From: Georgenia sp. EYE_87
GTDB lineage: Bacteria > Actinomycetota > Actinomycetes > Actinomycetales > Actinomycetaceae
DNA: 64,000 nt
Assembly (NCBI RefSeq): GCF_023148685.1
Contig: NZ_JAHXNL010000007.1
Coordinates: forward strand, 124,001-188,000
Direction of reading: 5' to 3'
Under the pieces are notes generated by a model. The model was not told the origin of the DNA. It was given only the letters and a program-made list of their open reading frames with translations, and searched no databases. Made by a program: the position numbers and the translations under genes. Positions within the stretch are counted from its first letter, which is position 1. Every line of letters starts with the position of its first letter. Positions 43,015 to 51,668 of this stretch are shown piece after piece.

Positions 43015-45102
43015 TCACCCCAGCAGCTCCGGGAGCCCGCCCGACTCCTCCCCGAGCACGTGCTCGGCCAGGAACCCCAGGACCACCTGGTACCAGATCT
43101 TCGCGTGCTGCGGCGTGAGCACCCAGTGGTTCTCGTCGGGGAAGTAGAGGAAACGGTGTGCCGTCGAGCCGTCCTCAGCCTGCGGGAGCCCGGAGGCTGA
43201 CAGCAGCTCGTACCAGAGGCGCAGGCCCTCGCCGACGGGGACGCGGTAGTCCTTGTCGCCGTGGATCACGAGCACCGGCGTGCGGATGTCCGCGACGTAG
43301 CGGTGCGGCGAGTTCACCTCTTGCATCTCGGGGCTCATCTCGCGAGCCCAGTAGTACGAGGCGTCCGTCGTCGGACCGAAGCTGTCCAGCGCCCACAGGC
43401 TCGCGTGCGTCACGATCGCGCGGAACCGGTCCGTGTGGCCGGCCACCCAGTTGGCCATGTAGCCGCCGAACGAGCCGCCCATCGCCGCCGTCCGCGACTC
43501 GTCGATCTCCGGCAGCGCCACGGCGGCGTCGGTCGCGGCCATGAGGTCCGTGAACGGCTCCAGGCCCCACCGGCCCCAGCCGCGCTGGATCATCTCCTGG
43601 CCGTACCCCGTGGACAGCGCCGGGTCGGGCAGCAGCACCGCGTAGCCCCGCGCGACCATCAGCCACGGGTTCCACCGCCAGCTCCAGGAGTTCCACGAGC
43701 CCAGCGGGCCGCCGTGGATCCACAGCAGCAGCGGCGCGGGCGCCTCGGCCGAGGCTGTGCGTGGCAGCGCCAGCCACGAGCGCAGCCGCACCCCGTCCGC
43801 CGTCGTCTCGACCTCCCTGAGGGTGCCCGGCAGCTCCGGGCGCGGGGCCGGACCGCGCAGCGCGGTCACCTCGGCCCCACCGTCGGAGGCGTCGGAGGTC
43901 AGGTCGAGGCGGACCACCTCCGCGGGGTGGGCGTAGGAGGCGCGCAGCGCGTACGCGCTCGCCCCGTCGGGCGCCACGACCAGGTCCGAGAACGCGCCGT
44001 CCTCGGTCAGCCGTGTCACGGCCCCGCTCCGGGCGTCGACGTGGAAGACCGGCGCGCGGCCGTCGTCGTCGGCCGTCATGAGCAGGCCGCTGCCGTCGGG
44101 CAGCCACCGCACCTCGCCGGGCCAACGGTCCCAGTCCGGTCCCAGCAGACGGCTCTCGCCGGAGGCGAGGTCGAGCACCCGCAGCGTCGGCCGTGGCGCG
44201 AGCTCGGTGGTGGAACGTTCCTCGTGAACGTACGCGAGCGACAGCCCGTCCGGGCTGATGCGCGGCGCGGAGTACTCGACGTCCTCGTCCGCGGCGAGGA
44301 GCGTCACCCGCTCGCCGGTCGCGAGGTCGATGCGCACCAGGTCCGTGCGCTGGGACCCACGCCCCTCCGGCACGACCCACTCGGTGACGAGGAACGATCC
44401 GTCGGGGGCGACGTCGTGGCTCGCCTCGACGAGGTGGGTGCGCGCGTCCGGGGTCAGGTCGCGCAGCGCGAGCGGCTTCTCCTCGGCCGCCGCGGCGTCG
44501 GCCGAGACGACGGCGCCGCCGTCTCCGAGCGCCATGGCGTAGAGCTTCGGCGCGGCCGGCCCGAGGTCGTGGTCCCAGTACCGCACCGGGTACCCGGCGT
44601 GCAGGATCGCGGAGACCTTCTTCTCCTTGCGCTCCTTGCGCAGCCGCTCCTCCTCCGACAGGTCGCCCGCACGCGGCAGCGCCGAGGCCGTCACCACGAC
44701 CGTCACGCCCGTCTTGGCCGGGCGCGCGCCCTCGACCCCGCCCGGGTGGCGCGCCAGGACGCGCGCCTCGCCGCCGCCGGCGGGCAGCGTCCACAGGGCG
44801 GCGACCTCGTCGTCGTCGGAGCCGTCCGGCCGCGCGGCGACGAAGAGCAGGTCCCCGGCGGGCGTGAATCGCGCCTGCGACTCGCCCTTCGTGCCGCGGG
44901 TGAGGCGCCGGGCGGGCCGCTGCCCGGCAGGGTCGACCTCCCACAACGCGGTGACGTACCGGGTGCCGTCCTCGTCGAGGGTGCTCACGCCGGTGACCAG
45001 CCGCGTGCCGTCCGGGGACAGGGCGAGGGAGCCCAGCCGCGGGAGCGCGACGTAGGCGTCGAGGTCGTGGAAGGGCGTCGAGGGTGCTGTGGTCTCCGTC
45101 AC
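43015..45102 (-). CDS. S9 family prolyl oligopeptidase-type peptidase
   Basis: This 695-residue serine peptidase has an N-terminal beta-propeller domain (about residues 10-440, with repeats such as LSPDGTRLVTGVS and ISPDGLSLAYVHEE) and a C-terminal alpha/beta hydrolase. The nucleophile is in MGGSFGGYMANW, the acid in VIHGDKDYRVPV and the histidine in FPDENHWVL. It lacks a signal peptide, so it acts in the cytosol as an acylaminoacyl- or oligopeptidase. It is convergent with the small peptide gene; nothing beyond proximity links it to that locus. Confidence 0.93.
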   Translation of the reverse strand: MTETTAPSTPFHDLDAYVALPRLGSLALSPDGTRLVTGVSTLDEDGTRYVTALWEVDPAGQRPARRLTRGTKGESQARFTPAGDLLFVAARPDGSDDDEVAALWTLPAGGGEARVLARHPGGVEGARPAKTGVTVVVTASALPRAGDLSEEERLRKERKEKKVSAILHAGYPVRYWDHDLGPAAPKLYAMALGDGGAVVSADAAAAEEKPLALRDLTPDARTHLVEASHDVAPDGSFLVTEWVVPEGRGSQRTDLVRIDLATGERVTLLAADEDVEYSAPRISPDGLSLAYVHEERSTTELAPRPTLRVLDLASGESRLLGPDWDRWPGEVRWLPDGSGLLMTADDDGRAPVFHVDARSGAVTRLTEDGAFSDLVVAPDGASAYALRASYAHPAEVVRLDLTSDASDGGAEVTALRGPAPRPELPGTLREVETTADGVRLRSWLALPRTASAEAPAPLLLWIHGGPLGSWNSWSWRWNPWLMVARGYAVLLPDPALSTGYGQEMIQRGWGRWGLEPFTDLMAATDAAVALPEIDESRTAAMGGSFGGYMANWVAGHTDRFRAIVTHASLWALDSFGPTTDASYYWAREMSPEMQEVNSPHRYVADIRTPVLVIHGDKDYRVPVGEGLRLWYELLSASGLPQAEDGSTAHRFLYFPDENHWVLTPQHAKIWYQVVLGFLAEHVLGEESGGLPELLG

Positions 45103-45184
45103 GGGCCCATCCCATCACGGACGGTCACGGTCCGGGAGGAGGCCCGGCCCGCACCGGAGCCCCGCCGGTGTCAGGATTGACCGC

Positions 45185-46048
45185 ATGCCCGAGCCCACCC
45201 GTTCCGTCCGCGCCGTGCGGACGCTGCGCGTGCTCGGCGTCGTCCTGCTCCTCGCCGTGGCCGTCGGGGGGCTGCTGCTCGGCTCCCGCCCGTTGCCGGG
45301 CGGGCCCTCCGTCGCGCCGGAGTTCCCGACGGCGGAGCCCGCGCCGACGGCGGCGCCGTCGCCGTCGACCCCGGCGAGCCCGGGCGTGCGGCCGCTCGAG
45401 GGCGTGCACGTGGTCCTCGACCCCGGCCACAACGGGGGCAACGGGGAGGCGACGGCCGAGGTCAACGCACTCGTGGGCGACGGCCGCGGCGGGAGGAAGG
45501 CCTGCAACACCGTGGGCACCTCGACGGCCGGCGGGTACATGGAGCACGCCTTCACCTGGGACGTCACCCGGCGGGCCCAGGAGCTGCTGGAGGCCGACGG
45601 CGCCGAGGTGACGCTCACGCGCCAGGACGACGAGAGCGTCGGCCCCTGCGTGGACGTGCGCGGGAGCACGGTGGGCGACGTCGACGCCGACGTGCTCGTG
45701 TCCGTCCACGCGAACGGCTCGGAGAACACCACGGCGAAGGGGTACTTCGCGATCGTCTCCGCGCCGCCCCTCAACGACGCGCAGGGCGAGCCGTCCCGGG
45801 ACCTGGCCACTCACCTGCTCGCCGCCCTGGCCGACGGCGGGTTCACGCCCTCGGGGTCGTACGCGGAGGCGCTGAGCGAGCGGGCCGACCTCGGCACGCT
45901 GAACTGGGCCGAGCGGCCCGCCGTCCTCCTCGAGCTCGCGGAGATGCGCAACCCCGAGGAGGCCGCGCTCGTCGAGAGCGAGGAGGGACGGCAGCGCTAC
46001 GCCGAGGCGATCGTCGCCGGCCTGCGCACCTGGGCGGCGGCTCGCTGA
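45185..46048 (+). CDS. N-acetylmuramoyl-L-alanine amidase (Amidase_3)
   Basis: This 287-residue secreted or membrane-anchored zinc amidase has a single N-terminal membrane segment (VLGVVLLLAVAVGGLLL near 17-33) and a Pro/Ser/Thr-rich linker to residue 70. The Amidase_3 domain follows with the metal site VVLDPGHNGG, the DVDADVLVSVHANG segment and the catalytic glutamate in LLELAEMRN. It cleaves the bond between MurNAc and L-Ala in peptidoglycan. ATG 45185 is selected because the basic-hydrophobic N-terminus begins there. Its last codons and stop lie in a 23-bp duplication. Confidence 0.92.
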   Translation: MPEPTRSVRAVRTLRVLGVVLLLAVAVGGLLLGSRPLPGGPSVAPEFPTAEPAPTAAPSPSTPASPGVRPLEGVHVVLDPGHNGGNGEATAEVNALVGDGRGGRKACNTVGTSTAGGYMEHAFTWDVTRRAQELLEADGAEVTLTRQDDESVGPCVDVRGSTVGDVDADVLVSVHANGSENTTAKGYFAIVSAPPLNDAQGEPSRDLATHLLAALADGGFTPSGSYAEALSERADLGTLNWAERPAVLLELAEMRNPEEAALVESEEGRQRYAEAIVAGLRTWAAAR

Positions 46049-46080
46049 CCCGAGGTCTGAGGGCTCGCTGACCCGCGGTC
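46039..46080. repeat. 23-bp duplication including the amidase stop codon
   Basis: GGCTCGCTGACCCG occurs at 46039-46052 and 46062-46075. The first TGA (46046-46048) is the amidase stop. The second copy runs into the stop of the convergent gene at 46079. Confidence 0.85.
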
Positions 46081-47731
46081 AGAAGGTCTGGAAGCCGGCA
46101 CGGGCGACGGCGAACCCGCGGCCGGTGAGCGTCGACCAGCACGTCATCCCGCTCTGCTCGCTCGTGCAGGCGAAGAAGCCGGCCGTCGCGGACTGGCCGT
46201 ACTCCAGCACGCCGTTGCCCGCGGCCGCGGGCTGACCGCAGTCCGGGGCGGCCTCGCCGTCGCGGGGCACGGCCAGGGTGGTCGGGCCGGAGCACCCCTC
46301 CGGCGGGGCGAAGTCGTAGTCGTCGATCGTGCACCGGGCGGAGTCCGCCAGGTCGCACGTGATGTTCTGCGACGGCGAGGCGAAGCTGCTGCGCTCCTGC
46401 GCGCCGGGCGGAGCGGCGCGGGCGAGGTCGACCCAGCCGGTGCCCGCCTCCGTCACGGTGGTGCGCAGGGCCTCGGGGGCGGCGTCGTCACCGGTGATGG
46501 CCGAGGCCACGGCGACGGCGTGGACGTTGTCGCACGAGTCCTGCAGCTGGTCGAGCGTGGTCATCACCAGCTCGCCCGAGGCCGGGTCGGCCCAGGCGCC
46601 GTCGGGCGCAGCGGAGGTCGCGAAGGCGGCGAACGCGCTCGCGTCGGCCACGGGGTCGGTGCAGGCCGAGGACTCCGGCAGGGCGACCAGGGCGTCCCGG
46701 GCGGCCTGCGCGTCGTCGGTGGCCGTCGGGGTGGGGGTCGGCGACGCCGACGCCGTGGGCTGAGCCTCGCCGGCGGTGGTGGCGGCGGGGGTCGGGCGCT
46801 CCTCGTCCTCGCCGCCGGAGAGCTGCCACACGACCAGGAGGACCAGGGCCAGGGCCACCGCGGCCAGGATGGTCAGCGGGAGCCACGAGCGCCGCCCGTG
46901 CTCGTCCGTCCGGGCGGCGGCGGCCGGCGCGCCGGCGGCGGCGCCGGTTCCGGCGGTGGCGTGGCGGTCACGGACCGGGGCAGCCCGGTCGGGGCCGCCT
47001 GGGTGCGTGGTGCGCCCGGGCCGGCCGGCCCGGGCGGGCGTCCACGCGGGGACGATCCGGGGCATCGCCTCGGTGGGGGAGTCGGTCGGTTCCGCGACGG
47101 CGGGCCGCTCCACCGGTTGCGCCGGGGCGAACGTCGGTGGTTCCGCGGCGTCCCGCGCGGGGACGTCCGGGTCGGAGTAGACCGCGGTGGCGTCGGGGTC
47201 GAAGGGGGCGCCGTCGCCCGCGCGGGGCCCGGCCTCGGTCGCGGGGACGGTGGGCATCGCCTGGGTCTGCTGGCCGGCCTCGGCCGCGGGGACGGCGGGC
47301 ATCGCCTGGGTCTGCTGGCCGCCCACGGCGGCCGTGTCCTCGGCTGCAGCGGGACGCACCGCCGTCGGCTCGGTCCCGGACGCGGGCACGTCCGCGCCGG
47401 CAGGGGCGGCCGCGCGTGCGTGGGTCACGGGCGGCATGGCCGCGGTCGGAGACGTGTCACTCTCCGGCTCTGCGCCCCGGGCCTCGACCGGCGGCGTGGC
47501 GGGCGCGGCGGGGGCCGTCGGGGCGGCGGCCGAGGCGGCCCGACGGGCCAGGGCGGCGTCGACTTCCGGCATGCGCAGCCGTCCCAGCCAGTCCAGCAGC
47601 GCCGGGTAGGTGGAGGGGTTCTCGGCGATGGTCGCACGCAGCTCCGGGTGGTGCTGCGCAAGCTGCTGCAGGGTGGTCAGGGGCGTGCCGGGGTTGGCGG
47701 CCTGACGCCTCAGATCGTTCTCGCCGTCCAT
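46079..47731 (-). CDS. Variant leucine-rich repeat (LRV) domain membrane protein
   Basis: This 550-residue protein has an N-terminal LRV-type helical domain of about 65 residues (LRRQAANPGTPLTTLQQLAQHHPELRATIAENPSTYPALLDWLG), then 200 residues of Ala/Pro/Thr-rich disorder with AGQQTQAMP repeats. A transmembrane helix (SWLPLTILAAVALALVLLVVWQL) comes next, then a Thr/Pro-rich linker and an extracytoplasmic domain with about eight cysteines ending ACTSEQSGMTCWSTLTGRGFAVARAGFQTF. The LRV head is shared with the protein at 60327-61181. Function is unknown; the topology suggests a cytosolic sensor or scaffold head joined to a disulfide-rich outer domain. Confidence 0.75.
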   Translation of the reverse strand: MDGENDLRRQAANPGTPLTTLQQLAQHHPELRATIAENPSTYPALLDWLGRLRMPEVDAALARRAASAAAPTAPAAPATPPVEARGAEPESDTSPTAAMPPVTHARAAAPAGADVPASGTEPTAVRPAAAEDTAAVGGQQTQAMPAVPAAEAGQQTQAMPTVPATEAGPRAGDGAPFDPDATAVYSDPDVPARDAAEPPTFAPAQPVERPAVAEPTDSPTEAMPRIVPAWTPARAGRPGRTTHPGGPDRAAPVRDRHATAGTGAAAGAPAAAARTDEHGRRSWLPLTILAAVALALVLLVVWQLSGGEDEERPTPAATTAGEAQPTASASPTPTPTATDDAQAARDALVALPESSACTDPVADASAFAAFATSAAPDGAWADPASGELVMTTLDQLQDSCDNVHAVAVASAITGDDAAPEALRTTVTEAGTGWVDLARAAPPGAQERSSFASPSQNITCDLADSARCTIDDYDFAPPEGCSGPTTLAVPRDGEAAPDCGQPAAAGNGVLEYGQSATAGFFACTSEQSGMTCWSTLTGRGFAVARAGFQTF

Positions 47732-47812
47732 CTCTCACCTCCGCGATCCGACCCGACCCTACACAGATCGCGCACGTCAACGCCCTGGGGCGGCCAGGGG
47801 TGGGTCGGGCGG

Positions 47813-48460
47813 CTACCGCTCCCTGCGGCGCGGGGCGGGCAGGAAGCCGTCCTCGACGGCCCGCCTGTACAGGTCCACCTTGGTGGGCGCCTCCCGGCCG
47901 TCGCGGGCGTACTTGGCGCGGATGGAGCGCAGGTGCTCGATGACGGTGTGCTCGCTGATCCCGAGCGTGTGCGCCACCCGCACGGTCTTCTCCCCGGCGG
48001 CGTACAGGGCCAGCACCTCGGCCTCGCGCGGGGACAGGGCGGCGGAGTCGAGGTCCGGGTCGCCGTCGATCGCCGCCGCCCACGTGGCGGAGGGGACCGT
48101 CTCGTCCTGGGTGGCGGCGAGCACCGCGGTCGTCAGCGTCTCCACCGGGGCCGCCTTCTGCAGGACCCCCACCGCTCCCGCCCCGGCGGCGCGCCGGATG
48201 GCGTGCGGGTCGTCCCCCGCGGTGAAGACGAGCACCTTGATCCCCGCATCACGCAGGGCGCGGACGTTGTCGCCGGGGTCCGAGCCGTCCCCCAGCCGGA
48301 GGTCCAGCACGGCGACGTCGATCGGCCGTCCCAGCGCCAGGAGCCCCCGCACGGTGTCCGCGGAGCCGACCACCTCCACCGCAGCGTGCTGCCCCAGCGT
48401 GACGCGGAGTCCGAGCACCACGGACTCGTGGTCGTCCACGATTCCCACGCGCACTGTCAC
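47813..48460 (-). CDS. NarL/LuxR-type response regulator
   Basis: This 215-residue regulator has an N-terminal receiver domain (VGIVDDHESV; the phospho-acceptor aspartate is in VAVLDLRLGD; the conserved Lys in GVLQKAAP) and a C-terminal LuxR HTH (LSPREAEVLALYAAGEKTVRVAHTLGISEHTVIEHLRSIRAKY). GTG 48460 is chosen because GGAGG lies 7 nt upstream; a TTG at 48481 is also in frame. It is separated from the two kinase-like genes (49267-51605) by the DUF2993 gene on the other strand. Even so, it is the most likely cognate regulator. Confidence 0.9.
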   Translation of the reverse strand: MTVRVGIVDDHESVVLGLRVTLGQHAAVEVVGSADTVRGLLALGRPIDVAVLDLRLGDGSDPGDNVRALRDAGIKVLVFTAGDDPHAIRRAAGAGAVGVLQKAAPVETLTTAVLAATQDETVPSATWAAAIDGDPDLDSAALSPREAEVLALYAAGEKTVRVAHTLGISEHTVIEHLRSIRAKYARDGREAPTKVDLYRRAVEDGFLPAPRRRER

Positions 48461-48671
48461 GTCGCATCCTCCTTCCCCCAAGGGTCGTCATGGTGGCAGA
48501 GACGGGCGGGGGGTGCAGTGTTTCGGCCCCGGGAGCCCACATGCCGGGCGGCGCGGACCGAGGGGTGGTCGGTCGGGACTCAGGGTCTTCGTCCGGCGGC
48601 GACCCCGCCGCCGGCCCGCATCCCGGTGCGGGCGGCAGGTCGCCTTCCGGGCGGATCCGGTCCGGGCGACC

Positions 48672-48677
48672 TACGTT
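48672..48677 (+). promoter_or_regulatory. -10 box of leaderless DUF2993 gene
   Basis: TACGTT lies 6 nt before ATG 48684, with no ribosome site. This is the same leaderless layout as at ppx and the type III PKS. Confidence 0.4.
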
Positions 48678-48683
48678 GGCCGT

Positions 48684-49365
48684 ATGCGCCGACTCCTCGC
48701 CCTGCTCGTCGCCGCCGTCGTCCTGGTGACAGCCGCCCTGGTGGTCGACCGCCTCCTGCGCGCGAGCGCGGAGGACCGGGTCGCGGGCGAGGTCGCCGCG
48801 GCCGTGGAGGTCGACGGCGAGCCGGACGTGACGGTCGAGGGATTCCCCTTCCTCACCCAGCTCGCGGCTGGTGAGCTGGACAGCGTGCGGGTCCGGGCGG
48901 ACGCGATGGCCACGGAGGGCGTCCGGCTCCTGGACGTCACGGCGCACGCCCGGGCCGTCACCGTCGAGGAGCCCGCGACCGCCGGCCGGCTCGACCTCGA
49001 CGGGACCCTGCCCGACGAGGTGCTGCAGGCGGCTGGTCCAGGAGGAGGTCGAGGGCGTGACGGTCGCGTCCGCCGCGGACGGCGTGCACCTGTCCACCGA
49101 GGTGCTGGGGCTCGACCTCGCGCTCGTCGCCGCGCCCGAGGTGGCCGACGGCGGCATCAGCGTGCGCGTGACGTCGGTGCGGCTCGGCGGCGCCGAGCTC
49201 GACACGGACGACCTCGCACCACTGCTGGGCGAGGACCTGCTCGAGCTGGAGCTGGACGTGCCCGACCTACCGCTCGGGCTTCGCCTCGTCCAGGTCGTCC
49301 CGGCCGACGGCGGGCTGCGGCTGTCGCTGACGGGCGAGGACGTGGTGCTCGCCGACGTCCCGTGA
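48684..49365 (+). pseudogene. DUF2993 (LmeA-like) lipid-binding protein, +1 frameshift
   Basis: The first frame gives a signal-anchor (MRRLLALLVAAVVLVTAALVV) and the family core VEGFPFLTQLAAGELDSVRV to about residue 116. Homology then continues in the next frame from LVQEEVEGVTVASAADGVHL to the end LRLSLTGEDVVLADVP. Removing one G at 49031-49032 restores a 226-residue protein. DUF2993 proteins related to mycobacterial LmeA bind phospholipid in the periplasm and help lipomannan synthesis. Its 3' 99 bp overlap the convergent kinase-like gene. It is either a sequencing error or a recent loss. Confidence 0.8.
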
Positions 49366-50448
49366 CGGCGGCGGCCCCGACGACGGCGCGTCGGACGTCG
49401 CAGGACCTGAGGACGACGGGCCCGGCGACGGCGCGTCCGGGGAGTCCACCGCCCCGTCGGGACCGATGGTGGAGCGCCGGGTCCCCTCCGCCGTCTCCAC
49501 GACGACCGAGGCCACCGCAGCCCGGCGCGGGGGCAGGATCCGGATCACGACCCGTCCGGCGGCCACGCCGTCGAGCAGGCCCGGGATCGGGGCGAGGACG
49601 GCCGCGGGGTCGGGCACGTCGGACAGCCCGCCGTCGTCCATCACCTCCACGGCCACCCCACGCAGCCGGGCCGCGCGCACGGCGGCGACGACCCCCGGGA
49701 CGTCGAGCGCGCCGCCCCGGAGCCGGTCGCGCACCTCGGCCTCCAGCACCGCCAGTCGCGCGCGCTCCTCCTGTCCCGGGAGGTGGCCCTCGGCCAGCCG
49801 CTCCAGCGCCGGGCGCACGTTCTGCTCGAGCCAGGCCAGGCGGCGGTGGCGCTCGGCGGCCTCGGCGAGGCGGGCCGCGTGGGCGGCCCGGCGGGAGCGT
49901 GCGCGTGCCGCGACGGCGCTGATCTGCCGTGCGGCCCGGTGCAGGACCACGCCGGCGGTCGTGCCGACGACCAGGAAACTCAGGTGCGTGAGCAGCAGGT
50001 CCGGCAGCCCGCGCCAGTCCTGACCGGTCGTGCCGAACCAGGCGAGGGTCACGGCCACCAGGCCGGCCATCCCGCACCAGGCAGAGACGAGGTGGCCCCG
50101 GGCGGCGAGGAAGAACAGGACGAACGAGCCCGCGCCCAGGTGCCACGCCGAGTAGCCCGGGAACCGGTCGGTGGGCAGGTCCCAGGAGACCAGCAGGGCC
50201 AGCAGCCCGGGCACGACGGCGAGAGCGGCCGTGACGGCGCGCGTGAGCCGGCGGCCGGGCAGGAGCGCCGCGGCCGCCGCTGCCGCCGCGAAGATGACGA
50301 GCCCGACGACGTGGGGCAGCAGCGAGCCGCGGTCCGGCGACGTCGTGGCGACGAGGAAGACGTTGCAGGCGACGTAGCTGAGCACGACCGTCCAGCCCAG
50401 CGGGCCTGCGAGCCGGAGGTCCGGCGCCGACTCCTCGACGGTGCTCAT
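49267..50448 (-). CDS. Histidine-kinase-like membrane protein without clear H-box
   Basis: This 393-residue protein has five to six N-terminal membrane helices (GWTVVLSYVACNVFLVATT to VVGTTAGVVLHRA), a coiled coil rich in Ala/Arg, and a cytosolic region. That region looks like a degenerate histidine-kinase module (QNVRPALERLAEGHLPGQEERARLAVLEAEVRDRLRGG, then VEVMDDGGL) with no convincing phospho-acceptor histidine or G boxes. ATG 50448 overlaps the stop of the true kinase (ATGA). It may be a pseudokinase partner. The last 30-40 residues run antisense to the DUF2993 gene, so the annotated C-terminus may be too long. Confidence 0.75.
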   Translation of the reverse strand: MSTVEESAPDLRLAGPLGWTVVLSYVACNVFLVATTSPDRGSLLPHVVGLVIFAAAAAAAALLPGRRLTRAVTAALAVVPGLLALLVSWDLPTDRFPGYSAWHLGAGSFVLFFLAARGHLVSAWCGMAGLVAVTLAWFGTTGQDWRGLPDLLLTHLSFLVVGTTAGVVLHRAARQISAVAARARSRRAAHAARLAEAAERHRRLAWLEQNVRPALERLAEGHLPGQEERARLAVLEAEVRDRLRGGALDVPGVVAAVRAARLRGVAVEVMDDGGLSDVPDPAAVLAPIPGLLDGVAAGRVVIRILPPRRAAVASVVVETAEGTRRSTIGPDGAVDSPDAPSPGPSSSGPATSDAPSSGPPPSRDVGEHHVLARQRQPQPAVGRDDLDEAKPER

Positions 50449-51605
50449 GCCCGCCACCCCACGATCACCTCCGTGCCGGCGCCGGGCCGGGAGCGCACCT
50501 CGGCGTTCCCGCCGGGCAGTCGCGACATGCGGCCCAGGATGCTGCCGCGGACACCGAGGCGCCCCGCGGGGACGGAGGCGGGATCGAAGCCGGCGCCGTC
50601 GTCGCGGACGCGGACCTCGGCCCGTCCGGGCCGCACCGTCACGGTCACCGTGCGGGCCGCGCCCGGCCCGGCGTGCCGCACGCTGTTACGCAGCGCCTCG
50701 GCGGCGGCGGCCACGAGCTTCACTGCGACGAGCTCCGGGATCCGGGCGGGTTCGACGTCGGCCCTCACCTCGGCGCCGGCGCCGATGACGGCGGCGCGGA
50801 GCCGGAGGCGGAGCACCAGGTCCCCCGCCTCCACCTCGCCGGTGGCGGTGCTGGGCTGGCGCAGCTCGTCGAGGTCGTCGAGCGCCCGCCGGGCCTCCAG
50901 GGCGACGGCGGCGCGCGGGGCGGTCCCGGACGAGCCGGCGAGGAGCGCGGCGAGGACCCCGTCGTGGACGATGGCGGCGAGCCGGTCGCGCTCGGCGGCC
51001 CGGGACTCGGAGCGGGCCTCGGCGACGGCGTGCTCCGCGTCCGTCGCGGCGGCGGCGTCGACGGCCCGGGCCGCGCGGAGCACCAGCCAGACGACGGACA
51101 TCACGATCAGCCCCGACGTGACGGCGTACACCGCGTCCTGCACGGCGAGCAGCGGCCGGGCCCGGCCGGTGTCCCACCACCGCGCGACGCCCCAGAGGGT
51201 GCACACCGTGAGGAGGTAGGCCACCGACACCCGCGCACGCCAGGCGAGCGCGGCACTGGCCAGGGCCGCACCGATGAAGCCCGAGATCCACTGGGTCTGG
51301 TGGCCCGCCGAGCCCTCCTCGAGCAGGGGGACGCTGGCGACCACCCCGAGGAAGAGCAGCGCCCACGCGCCCGCCACCATCTGCACCGCAGCGGCCGGCA
51401 CCCGCGTGAGGGGGCCGAGAGCGGCGAGGACCACCAGCCCGCCGACGAGGACCGTGGCCGTGGTGATCCACCAGGGCGCCAGGGCGGCACGATGGGTGCC
51501 CGGCAGGTGGACCACGGTGAGCGCGAACGCGAGCCCGCCGACCCCGACCAGGCCCGCGACCACGTGGACCAGGTGCCGGTGCCCGTGATCCGGCTCGGTC
51601 CTCAT
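50445..51605 (-). CDS. Sensor histidine kinase (NarL-system type)
   Basis: This 386-residue kinase has six N-terminal membrane helices (LVGVGGLAFALTVVHL onward). Its dimerisation helix carries the H-box ERDRLAAIVHDGVLAALLAG. The ATPase domain has an N box AEALRNSVRHAG, G1 VRDDGAGFDP and G2 LGVRGSILGRMSRLPGGNAEVRSRPGAG. It lacks a periplasmic sensor domain, so it probably senses a membrane or internal signal. It heads an operon with the degenerate kinase-like protein; the response regulator at 47813-48460 is the likely partner. Confidence 0.88.
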   Translation of the reverse strand: MRTEPDHGHRHLVHVVAGLVGVGGLAFALTVVHLPGTHRAALAPWWITTATVLVGGLVVLAALGPLTRVPAAAVQMVAGAWALLFLGVVASVPLLEEGSAGHQTQWISGFIGAALASAALAWRARVSVAYLLTVCTLWGVARWWDTGRARPLLAVQDAVYAVTSGLIVMSVVWLVLRAARAVDAAAATDAEHAVAEARSESRAAERDRLAAIVHDGVLAALLAGSSGTAPRAAVALEARRALDDLDELRQPSTATGEVEAGDLVLRLRLRAAVIGAGAEVRADVEPARIPELVAVKLVAAAAEALRNSVRHAGPGAARTVTVTVRPGRAEVRVRDDGAGFDPASVPAGRLGVRGSILGRMSRLPGGNAEVRSRPGAGTEVIVGWRA

Positions 51606-51668
51606 GCCCGCAGGGTAAGGGCAAGCGCCTCGTGCGTGAACCGCCCGCCCGTGCGGAACGGTCGGCGG

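Noticed and set aside
43015-45102. S9 peptidase as the leader protease of the neighbouring peptide
   Set aside because: It has no signal peptide, is convergent, is separated by a strong terminator and lacks the shared palindrome. The link rests on proximity alone.
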